A stretch of DNA of 64,000 bases from Austropuccinia psidii (taxonomy: Eukaryota; Basidiomycota; Pucciniomycetes; Pucciniales; Sphaerophragmiaceae). The stretch spans positions 65,082,316-65,146,315 of the forward strand of contig JALGQZ010000006.1 in NCBI GenBank assembly GCA_023105745.1, read 5' to 3'. A model generated the notes under the pieces. It did no database searches and was not told the origin of the DNA. It saw only the letters and a program-made list of their open reading frames with translations. Shown here piece after piece: positions 45,201 through 56,097 of the stretch. The position numbers and the translations under genes are program-made. Positions within the stretch are counted from its first letter, which is position 1; every line of letters begins with the position of its first letter.

Positions 45201-48066
45201 AAATTATAATATTTAAAAAATCCAGTTAATCATACTTTCCATTCAGATATTCAAAATAACATAAAAATATATTGTGAACTTAAGTAGATTTTCCTTAATT
45301 TTTTATTTGTGAAATATCAAAAATCACATATAATTCTTAAGTGTATGAGATTATACGCTTGAGGATATATTTAGATTGTGTGCAAAGATTTCATTTTGAT
45401 ATGAATCCTGTTTGAAGGAATAGCTGAGGTATAATGATTCATGAAGAATGGATATGTGCATGTGTCATGTTATGAATAGGTGAATTAATGATACAAATAT
45501 AAATGTTCCAAAATATGTAATTATTTGATACATTTTAGAGATTCACCAAGCTTAATGCAAGAAAAAAGTGTTGAATATGGATGATTCAAATACAAAGAAT
45601 TTTTTTTGTTATGTTGATCATATTGTTTTGTGCCCTTTGAATTTCTCCTCCATGAAATTTAATCTCTATTCATATTTTTACAATAATCTCTTGAATTTTT
45701 ACTATCTTTTTAATTTCAGAAAGCCTCTTTCAAAATAATCTTGAGACCATCATCATGATGAATTTTTTGCTTATAATTAGACTTATCAAAATTTGATTTT
45801 CTTATTGATATCAATAAAATATATCTAGAATCCCCTATTATAGCCTTCCTGAAGAGTGCACAAAAGGTAACCAATTATGATAAGAGGAACCAATAGTTTA
45901 TTTAGCTAAGAAAATTAGTATAAAATGTGTACATATATATCAAGAGAAAAACAAATTGAGTACAAAGTAAATAAAATAGATCCTGAAGTCCCAAATATAA
46001 ATTTCAAGCCTACTAGAAAGCCATTTCTCAAAATTTACAATAACCACTCTAACTGACCCTGAAATTATGTTTTAGTGAATTCCTCAAAGACTTTGAAGAT
46101 AAGCCTCTGCTTTAAATAAAAAAAATTTGGGTTTGAGAGCACAAAGAGAAACTGAAACACAGCTTTCCTGAAGTACAGCACCAGTATTCTAAAGGAAGAG
46201 GTTTCACTTTGAATAATGAATTTGTGATTATGAACTTTTGAACAAGAAAATAAACCATCATTTTACAAACCATTCTTCTGGAATCAACATATTCTTCTAA
46301 AAATTCAAATATTCATGACATTCAACACTTTCTTGTGCACCCCTTGAGCGAAGCCCTTTAATTAAAAAAAAAATAATCAAAGAGAAAGGAACATATCCAG
46401 CTCAAAGAAATTCTTATCCTTTTTTACAGATCAGGAAGAAAACAAAAAAATTGTTATATGAAATTGTCTAATTATTTCTTATTATCATACTCCAGAGATA
46501 CAATCTTTGGCCTAATACTTTCATGAAGAAATCCACAAAAACTACTTTTGGTACTTCATTTGTAATAAAATTAATCAACTAAGACAGCCCAAACCCTAAG
46601 CACAGGATATAAAAACTTCCTGTTATTTTCTATCACCCAATCCAAAGAAGCCTTTTGAAAAAAAATCTTCCATTTCAGCCCATAAGCCTTCACCCAATCC
46701 CACTAGCTTTTTTGACTCCCATTTTGAAAATACTCCTCATATTTTTCAACCATATTCAATAACTAGAACCAAATTTAGAAATCTGAAACTGCTACTACTA
46801 AAAAAGACATTCTTCCATTTTGAAAGGTGGTCCTTAACATGGCTCAAAAGAAATTTAAAAAGCTCTTGAAAGACCCCCTTAAAGTAAGTAATTATTCTCT
46901 CTGAATATGAATCTGTTATAATGTAAATTGAAATTGAGCATATCTTGTCTTAATTTGTTTCATCAAAGGGGCCATGCAAAGGCTTTATAAATTTTGAATT
47001 CCATTCACTAGTTATCAATCTTATAAAAAGGCTCTTCAAGAGATATTTATAATTCCAAAAAAGATTATAAAGCTTTTGGGGTATATGGCTCCAGAAATAC
47101 GTTTTACTGGAAGGCTTCTCAAAACTGAAATTTAGACTATTTTACTCAGGGTAAAAAGTGGTGAAAAGATCCTGCAATGATAAAAGTATTTTCAAGTTAC
47201 TATAATTGGAACTCAGTTAACTTTGTCTCTGACTAAAGTCAAGATATTTTTGGACGAAAAAAATCATAGACCAAATCCTCATAAATAAATTCCAGAAAAT
47301 CTTGCGTAGCTCCAAGGCCTAATACCAGTGATATAATGAAATTTATACTCAAGCCTATCTATATAACTTTTAGTACTTTTTTTAAATACTTAAAGGCTTT
47401 ATTGAATATTTTTCCATCTTTTTTGGTAACAAAGAGATCCTCAATAGCTCTGATTCACTAGGTGAAATTTCTCCACCCTCAGAACAGGCTTTCTTCTAGT
47501 GCCTCAAAATATCAAGAATATTAATTCTGGGGAAGATGTAACCACAAATATTACTGAAAAAAATGGCCAAAAAACCAAGGACAATCAGAGATGTGAATAA
47601 TTCAAATCATACCATGGGAGAATAAGAGTAGTCCATAGAGATATCAACCAAAACCAAAAAAAGACCACCTTCAGGCTGGTAGAGGTTGAATTACTTGTTA
47701 GTTAAAATTCTGAACATGCATTGGAAATGAATTGGAGTTAGGATTTCTATATTTGTAATGATTCTAAGAGCTTTAAAGACACGGGAAATGAGAGGGAGTG
47801 ATGGGTAAGATATTGCTTGAAATTTGGCATATTTGAAAACATTTTTACTCAGAGAGTGAATATTATGTTTCCAAAATATTTCTGAATACAATAAGACTTA
47901 ATAAATGTCATATTTATCAGCTATTTTGGATAGAAATATCTTACAACAATTCCTGATACTCCCAATTAAAAGACTCTCACATTAGACTCAGATAAATATT
48001 TAATTTAATTTGCCTTTGTTTTGCTTAAGTATTTGTATATTAAGAAGGCTTTTGTATAGTTTATTC
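39248..48066. other. 8.8-kb AT-rich region without recognised genes or elements
   Basis: No LTR ends, gag/pol motifs or conserved protein blocks were found on either strand. It has an (AT)n run at 39329-39352. Overlapping opposite-strand frames at 40571-40892 have no recognisable motif. A promoter-like TATAAAA near 46610 is followed by a short ATG exon with a good splice donor (see next entry). Old decayed repeats are likely but cannot be shown by eye. Confidence 0.5.
46839..47053 (+). other. Weak two-exon candidate of unknown function
   Basis: ATG at 46839 opens a 15-codon segment, MAQKKFKKLLKDPLK, ending exactly at GTAAGTA (46884). A CAAAG acceptor at 46968 leads into a 27-codon second part that stops near 47053. 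A GATATAAAAAC box lies about 230 bp upstream. The product would be 42 residues with no recognised domain. It may be a chance alignment of signals. Confidence 0.15.
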
Positions 48067-48071
48067 CAAAT

Positions 48072-49500
48072 TGTCACAACCATGGCAATTCACTTCCTTG
48101 TATCTCCGTGTGGCATATCAAGCCACAGTCCTTTTATGGCCAATTGGCCATATCCATCACCAGTGGCCAATATGGCCACGTCATTATCTTATAGACCATT
48201 TATGGCCATTTGTCTCTTGGGGGCTTCCTGGCCCTTCACCTCAATTCAGAAGCCATAGCGGAAATTTATGCCCGATTGGGTATTTCTGGTCATTTCCCTC
48301 AAAACCAGGGGAAATGGCCCAAATGGGCTCATAATGCGCATTTGTGCATTTTTGTGCACTTTTGTGGACTTTGACGCAAAGTGTCCAAAAGACACTTTCC
48401 TGCCCTTTGGGCCAGTTTTTGGCTCAGAACCCAAAAGTGGCCAAAAACCCCAAAGGACCCAGAAACACCTTTTCAAGCTCTGAAGCCATCCCATTTAAAT
48501 TCTTCCCCTCTGTCTTTCCATCTCAAGACCTTTGGACGTAATCTTCTTTCCAATGAACCAATATGCCATTAATGTTATATATCATTGTGCATCATTTTTC
48601 AACAGAAATTCAATGGTGGCAATATCAAATGGTCATTTCAACAGTCCAACATATCATCATTTCATCAAGGCACCCAATCATTCAGAGGACTCATCAAGGC
48701 TCAAGAGCAAGTGTTTCAGCGCCAAAGACCAATCACGCCATCAAGACGTCATTGGATAATTTCATTCACAGTATTACTCCAAGGCAATACTGTTCCACCA
48801 TTCTCCAGGGATTTAAGAGGCAGTTCATTAATTCATTCATTCATTCAATTGTCAAGTGTCAAAGCTCCACTCAATCCATCTTGGAAACCACCTTCATTTC
48901 AATACAGTCTGGATCCATCAAGAACTGTATTTCATTTTCAATCATGGGAAATTCATTCAACCCAATTCAATTTCAATATTAGCCAGCTTTATCAATTCCC
49001 AAAACAATCAACACAGCCTCAAGGATCAATACAGATCAGTTTTCATCCTGAAGAACTCAAGCTCCCAACCTTTCACATATACCGGCTACCCTTTCCACCC
49101 TGGGGGGTTTTTCCCCAGTTAATTAATATAGTTTGATTTTATTGTATCTTTATTTATCTTATCATTTTGTTAAGTGAATACTTATATTATCAAGTCAGTC
49201 ATTTAGCACCTTTTCTCTTTTCTTTCCTCACCTGCCAATGGATATTTGGTGGTCATATCCTTACTAATTCCATTATTCATTTTGGCAGGTTGAAACAGTG
49301 ATTAAGGACTTACTTGGTTGGCTGTTTGGCCATTTGGCTTCTCATTTCTCTTTTGCACTTCATCTTTGTAATTGCATTCTTCTTAGAGAAATTCAATTCT
49401 TTATTTTTATTTTCTTTATCCTTTTGGAGTCCTCCAAGTGAGTTCCCTGATTGATGAGTGCCAGGCCACTCTTGTTTTCTGTCCAAGAGCCCCTGTGACA
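48072..49500 (+). repeat. 5' LTR of element C
   Basis: A 1429-bp LTR starting TGTCACAACCATGG and ending GAGCCCCTGTGACA. It holds an 18-bp perfect palindrome (48135-48152) and short ATTC repeats near 48826-48848. Relative to the 3' LTR it has about 20 extra bases near 48205-48230 and lacks about 18 bases after 48325. Confidence 0.93.
48135..48152. repeat. 18-bp perfect palindrome in LTR C
   Basis: TATGGCCAATTGGCCATA, repeated at 56161-56178 in the 3' LTR. Similar GGCCA and TGGCC words recur in the family D LTRs. Confidence 0.88.
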
Positions 49501-50252
49501 ATTTATATATTAACTCATAAATTTTTTTAATTTTTTCATTTGTTCTTTATAGTTTAATTTACTCATTTCATCAAAATTATGACTCTTTAATGCTTATGAA
49601 TCTTATGATTCATTGTCACCTCTCAATTTTCTCTCATTCATTCTTCATTTTGAAACTTGAAAGCTGAACCCAATTTTATTTTTTGTTTCTGTTTTTTAAA
49701 TCTTATTCAAATCATCATTTTTTAATTCATTCATAATTCAGCCATCATCTTAATTTGCATTTGATTTCAAATTTTTCATCAAGTTATTCAGACACATTCT
49801 TCACATGAAGACTCATATTTGATTCATTCTTCAAGAATTTTGATTTTTTGAAGAAGAACTCACTTGAATTTGATTTTATTGATAGATTTGACATAAATTG
49901 ATATTGACCTCAAGAAAATTGATTGAACTGGAGATTTCATTGATTTTGCTGATTTTTCAAATCAAGAATTTTGACATAAATTGATTTTTCCTCAAGAATT
50001 CATTTGACTGATTGATTGATTTTGCAAGATTTTGATTTTGATTGATTTGACATATTGATTCATTGACTTCAAGTTTTCATTTGATATTTAATTGATTGAT
50101 TTACCTGAAGATTTCATTTGATTTATTGATTTTATTTATTTTCCTCAAGATATTGATTTTGATTTTTTACTTCAAGCATTATTTTAATTGCCTCAATTTT
50201 TCATATTCAAATTTTCATTCTTTTCATTTTATTTCATTTTTATCCTGAAATC
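49501..50252 (+). other. Element C leader, rich in TTGATT repeats
   Basis: Untranslated region between the 5' LTR and gag. No tRNA-like primer-binding site (TGG...) is visible right after the LTR. From about 49830 to 50175 it is low-complexity, dominated by TTGATT and TCAAG words. Confidence 0.75.
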
Positions 50253-51560
50253 ATGCCCATCCAACACTCACCTCCTGAAAGGCAGACAAGATCCCAGGCC
50301 AGAACTCAAGCTGTTCTCACTCCAACTCCTAGGGCTCCTCTTGATGGCACCCCAGCAGTTTCTCAAATGAGGGCACAATTGGACAGAGGACCCGCTTTGG
50401 AAGGAGCAGCACCATCAGTAAGGAAGGAAGAGTGCCAAGAAGATCAAGCTCATTTTCAGGTGTAGTTGGCGGATTTCCAGGAGCTTCAAGAACCAGTCTC
50501 AAGGTTCAAGGTGAAGATGATGATGATGAGGAGGAGAATTCTGTGGAAGAGGAAGATTCTGATGGTACTGAAGGTGTCCCTGCTCCTGTGGAGGCATCCC
50601 AAGGTACTGGAGGACCAACTCTAGCCCAGTCTAATCAGCCTGTCTCTAATCAGTCTGAACCATCCTTATTGGCCATCATGCAGGAAATGACTCAGATTAT
50701 GGCCAATCTTCAAGCAGATTCATCTTCTGAAGCATCAAGACCACCAGCCTTCAAGACTCCATCTATGAAGGCACAAGAATGCTTTGATGGGACTCAACCC
50801 TTCAAAGTTAGAAGCTTTATTCAGTCTTGTCAACTGATTTTTTCATAATGATCCGGCAAACTTCTCTCAAGACAGAAAGAAGGTCCTTTATGCCACTTAA
50901 TTTCTCATTGGCAGGGCTGCAAAATGGATTGACCCTTATCTTTCCAATCTCATCAATCAAGATCCAAATTACCTTCTCAATTCATGGAAATTATTTGAAT
51001 CTCAACTCTTCACCTTATTTGGGGACCCAAATGAAGTCAGAAAAGCTGAATCAGAATTGTATTCTTTAAGAATAAAAGAAGGCGGGCATGTATCTTTATA
51101 CATTGCTGATTTCAGAAGTCTTGTCTCACGAATTGGAGATTGGGGTGGAAGAGCTCTTATCCATCATTTCACGAAGGGATTTCCATCCAGGATTTTGGAT
51201 CAATTGGCCTCCCATCCTTCAAGAATTGACTCTCTTCAAGACTTAATGGATATTACCCTGGAGCTTGATACCAGGTACCATGAGAGGAAAAATGAAAAGA
51301 GTCATCATCAAGAGAAGAAGCCAGAAGCCTCAAAGTAACATTCTTCCCATCCTCAAAGTTTTTCAAGCTCAAGTTAAAAAAAGAAGAAGAATTTTCAGAA
51401 GAGGGACAAGCCCAATTCTTCTTTATTGAATAAAGATTTCAAGCTCATGAACTCTGAAAAAGAAAGAAGAATCAAAGAGGGTCTTTGTACCTATTGTGGT
51501 GGGAAGCATAGTATTGAGTCCTGTATCAAAAGGCCTCAAAGCAAGCTTACCCAACTGTCA
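50253..51560 (+). pseudogene. Element C gag with CCHC-type zinc knuckle
   Basis: It starts MPIQHSPPERQTRSQARTQ at 50253. One frameshift near 50430 moves into the acidic segment (GEDDDDEEENSVEEEDSDG). A second, at about 50840, is explained by one extra T in a T run inside QLIFHNDP. The capsid region then reads RAAKWIDPYLSN, LFTLFGDPNEVRKAE, HVSLYIADFRSL and DITLELDTRYHER, with one stop near 50900. After a stop at 51336-51338 a knuckle CTYCGGKHSIESC follows (51486-51524), one residue shorter than the usual CX2CX4HX4C. The sequence blocks are typical of a gag common in rust-fungus gypsy elements. Confidence 0.9.
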
Positions 51561-51662
51561 CACCATTTTACCCACCAGGGAAAAGCCTGAGTGGAGACCA
51601 TGCTGTGTTCAATGGCCTTCACAGTTTTCCATCCAGAGCACAATTGTGCATTCTGAATACTG

Positions 51663-54600
51663 GTGTCAAAAATTCTCTTGAATTTTTTTGTCTTTTCTTC
51701 TCTCTCTGATATGTTTTACAGTATTCTCATTGATTCTGGTGCTACCAACTCATTCATTGCAAAGCAGTTTGTTCACAAGTACTCTTTGACCATGTCAGAA
51801 CTCCCAGAGAAGATTCCCCTTATTATTCTTGACTCCTCAGAGTCTCCTTCTCTATTTGTGACTCACCATACTAGATATATGGTTGAGCTCCCTTCCTTCC
51901 CAAGCTTTGAATGGGACTTTTTAGTCATTGATACTCCCAAGGGAGAAGACCTCATATTGGGCTTTGACTTTCTTAATAATTTTAATCCATTTATTGATTG
52001 GAGGCAAGGGCTGATCACCTTTAATACTGATCATAAGGACTATTATGATCCTTCAAAATCTTTCAGTAATGACTTTTCTTCTGCCAAATCATGTGCAGCT
52101 CTGGTTGATGATTCTATAGCACCATCATTCCCATCTTCTGTCAATATTCCTTCCATTAATTCCCATCAGTCATTACTATCATCTAGAGATGAGGTCTTCA
52201 AAGAGATTCAAGATGTTGGAGAAGATAATTCTGTATCTTCACTTCATCTCTTCTTTGGGAATATGGACCTTCCTCCTTCATCTTATCATGACTCCCTGGA
52301 GGAGTTGTGGGATGAAGAGGAAGAGCCAGAAGAAATAGAAACTGTGATGAAGGTTGTTCCTTCTGTTTATCACCAGTATTTGGATGTATTCTCCAAAGTG
52401 AAAGCAGAGAAACTTCCTCCTCAACGCCCCTGTGATCATCATATGGAGCCGGAGGGGTCTCTACCTCCAGTTGGGGTGATCTACTCTTTATCAAACCAAG
52501 AGTCAGATACACTCAGGGCCTACATTTCAGAGAATGTAGAGAAAGGTTTCATCCGGCCAAGCTCCTCTTCAACAGGAGCACCTGTCCTCCTTGTCAAAAA
52601 GAAACATGGTGGCCCGTGTTTGTGTGTTGATTACCACAAGCTCAATGCTGTTACTAGGAAGAACAAGTATCCTGTTCCTCCTATGAATCAGCTTCTTACT
52701 GTTTTCAATGGTTCTTCTATCTTCTCCAAGATTGATTTGTGTGGTGCATATAACCTTCTCAGAATCAAGGAGGGTGATGAACATTTGACATGTTTTAGAA
52801 CTAAATATGGCAGCTATGAGTATTTGGTTATGCCATTTGGGCTCACCAATGCTCCTGCCTCTTTTCAAAATCTTGTCAATGATATCTTTTATGATCTCCT
52901 TGATGTCTATGGTGTGGTTTATTTGGATGAAATTATGGTCTTTTCCAAATCTGAAGAAGAACATGTCACTCATGTGTCCACTGTTCTTGCCAGACTCAGA
53001 GCCAATAACCTCTTTGCTAAGGCCTCCAAGTGCCTGTTTCATGTTTCTAGTGTAGAGTATTTGGGTTATGTTGTTTCTTCTGAAGGCCTCAACATGGACC
53101 AAGAAAAAGTCCAGCAAATTCCCAATTGGCCACCTCCAAGAAACCTCAAGGCTCTTCAATAATTCCTTGGCTTTGCCAATGTTTACCGCCGTTTCATCAA
53201 GAATTATTCAAAGAAGATTAATTGACTCACAAGCTTCCTCAAAAAAGCTTCCAGTTTTCCCCTCAATGAGGAAGCTCTAAGACAGTTTCATCAACTCAAA
53301 GAGGCATTCACCACTGCTCCAATCCTTCTCTACCCACCATTGTAGAGACTGATGCTTCAGATTATGCCTTGGGTGCTGTACTGAGTCAGGTCTCTGACTC
53401 AGGAAAGCATCCCATTGCATTTGATAGCCGCAAGCTTCTCCCAGCTGAGCTCAATTATGAGATTCATGACAAGGAACTCCTTGGCATAGTGTGGGCTCTC
53501 AAGTGCTGGAGAGCTTTCCTTCTTTCAATTTCTTCCCCTTTTGAAGTTCTCACCAATCATTCATCACTTCAATACTTCATTTCATCGAAGATTCTCACTT
53601 GCCGTCAAGCCTGCTGTGCTGAATTTTTATCTGAATTTCATTTCTCAATCACTTACCACCCTGGCCACTTGGCCACCCTTCCGGATGCTTTGTCACGTTG
53701 GGACAATGTTTACCCAGAGAGGGGGAAGGATTTCATCAGCAAGAAACCAATGAATTATGAGAAGATAATTAAGCAAGATGAAATTCAAGCCTCAAATTTT
53801 TTTACAGTCAAGGTGAATTCATTTTCAAATTTGGTTGATTCAATTCAGAAGTCATTATGGCAAGATTCTCAATATAGAAGTATCCTTGCAGATTTGGGTA
53901 AAGGTAAATCTGTCCAAGATTATTCTCTTCATTCCTCTTCCAAACTTCTCCTTTTCAAAGATCAGGTGGTGGTCCCAAATTACCCCCCAATTCAACTCAA
54001 TATACTTCAAAAGCGGCATGACTCTCCTCTAGCTGGACACCCTGGTCAAGAGAAGACTCTCAAACTTGTCAAGCGGGATTTTCACTGGTCTGGAATGACT
54101 CAATTTATCAAGAATTATTTATCATTCTGTCAACAGTGCTCAAGAAATAAAAATATTCATCACAAGAAGTTTGGACTCCTCAAACCTCTTCCAATTCCAA
54201 ATGGTCCTTGGATTTGTCTTTAAATGGACTTCATCACTCAATTGCCACTGTCCAATTCTTTTGACTCAATCCTTGTCATAGTGGACAGATTCTCAAAAAT
54301 TTCAGTTTTCATTCCAACAATGTCTTCAATAACTTCACTAGATTTGGCCCATTTATTCATCAAGAATATTTTCTCAAAGCATGGCCTTCCTTCAAGCATT
54401 GTTAGTGATAGAGGTTCTCTTTTTTTTTCTTCTTTTTGGACCAATCTTTGTCAGCAGCTCAATATTTCAAGAGATCTGTCAACTGCTTATCATCCAGAAA
54501 CTGATGGACAGACAGAGAGGGTAAATCAGATACTAGAACAGTACCTTCAGATGTATGTCAGTTATCATCAAGATGATTGGAACACCTGGCTCCCTCTGTC

Positions 54601-55291
54601 TGAATTTGCCTACAATAACTCTGACCACTCTTCAACAAAACAATTACCATTTTTTACTGTTTATGGAAGAGATCCATATTTTGACTCAGTTCACATTACT
54701 CAAGATACTCCTGCTGGAAATTTATCAACAAAAATCCAATAAGTACAGCAATATGTCAAGAGAGAGCTTGAAGTTTCCATAAACAGGTTTAAGAGGTATG
54801 CAGATAAAGGTAGAGCAAGTCCACCTGCTTTTGATCCTGGTGACATGGTATGCCTTTCCTCCAAGAACATCAAATCAACTAGACCCACCAAAAAACTGTC
54901 TGAAAGATGGTTTTGTCCTTTTCCAATCTTTAAGAAAGTCAGCACTCATGCCTACAACCTCAAGATCCCATATCAATGGAAGTCCATCCACCCAGTCTTC
55001 CATATTTCACTCTTAGAACCAGTCAGGAAATCAACAATCCCAAATAGGCATCAAGAGCCTCCTCCTCCAATCATCATTGAAGAAGAAGAGGAATGGGAAG
55101 TTTCTCAAATACTGGACTCAAAGCTTAAGAGAGGAAAATTATGGTATCTGGTGGAATGGAAAGGTTTCAGTCAAGACTCAGAAAGATCCACATGGGAACC
55201 AGCTGAAAACCTCAGGAATTGTCCTGAACTTGTCAAAGATTTTCATTCATTATATCCTGACAAGCCTGGGCCCAATTCTTCAAAAGCTTGA
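51663..55291 (+). pseudogene. Element C pol: protease, RT, RNase H, integrase, chromodomain
   Basis: The first frame (51663-53162) holds protease DSGAT (from 51732) and RT with VDYHKLNAVT, FSKIDLCGAYN and MPFGLTNAP. Its active-site box is YLDE instead of YLDD (52920-52931). A TAA at 53160-53162 replaces the glutamine expected before FLGFANVYRRF. Then come a TGA (53223-53225), a frameshift near 53340, and an RNase H/zinc-finger frame (53369-54223; DASDYALGAVLS, CQQCSRNK). A stop at 54221-54223 precedes the integrase core (MDFITQLP, SDRGSLF, HPETDGQTERVNQ; all three acids present), which ends in a stop at 54740-54742. The last frame (54845-55291) carries the integrase C-terminus and a clear chromodomain (WEVSQILD...YLVEWKGF...STWEP), thought to guide insertion to modified histones. 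Confidence 0.94.
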
Positions 55292-56097
55292 ATCATTATG
55301 GTGCTTGGTGGGGAGAGGAATTACCAAAAGTAAGTCCCACTCCTGGTATGCACCTTTAGGGGTATTCTACTCTTCTTGTTGTTGTAAGCATCACCTTGGC
55401 CACTCTGTGAGCACTTTGCAATTTTGGAAACAGATCTTTGGCATGGCTTTCAACTTCATTTCCAATCTTATTGCCATTTTCACTTGGGACAATGGTCCAT
55501 TCACTTTTCAATTCATTTCAAAGACTTCAAAATTCAAATTCATTCCTTCAACATTTTTTGTTTTTGTTTTTATGGCACTGGCGGGAGTGGTAACTACCAA
55601 AGGTAAGTTCCTCTCCTAGTGTGCACTTCCCTGAGGGGTCTACAATCTTGTCAAAACATCACCTTGGCCACTTTGTGAGCACCTGGAATCAAATTTCTCT
55701 TTCCAGGTCCTTGGCCAATTTCAAAACCAATTATCAACCTCTGTGATGAAGATTGGAACCTCCTCAAGATTCAGTTCATTTTTCTTTTCTCTTTTTTCTT
55801 GCTTTTATTTTCATTTTCATTCTTTATATTAAATTTTATTTTCATTTTCATTTTATCATATCAAAAATTCATTTCAGATAATATTCATTCAATACAACAT
55901 CATCAATCATGAAGCCAATCTCAAAAGAATATCAAGCAAGTCCTGTGTCATATGACAAATTTTTTAATATCAGTCATTATTTTATTTTCCTCTTAAAAGA
56001 ACTTTCCTCTATCCCACTCTAAATCCTTTCCAATAGCCTCAAAAGGCTTCACCTTGTATTGGTGCTCAGGAGCTCACCATTTCAAGGTGGGGGGTAC
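55292..56097 (+). other. Element C 3' untranslated region with a duplicated segment
   Basis: About 800 bp between pol and the 3' LTR. Two diverged copies of a roughly 115-bp segment lie at 55298-55414 and 55572-55682. Both carry ACCAAA-[AG]-GTAAGT and CATCACCTTGGCCACT-[CT]-TGTGAGCAC. The purine tract AAGGTGGGGGGTAC precedes the LTR and would prime plus-strand synthesis. Confidence 0.8.

Noticed and set aside
52569..53159. 196-codon minus-strand frame opposite element C RT
   Set aside because: Antisense shadow of a well-supported RT; it has no motif of its own.
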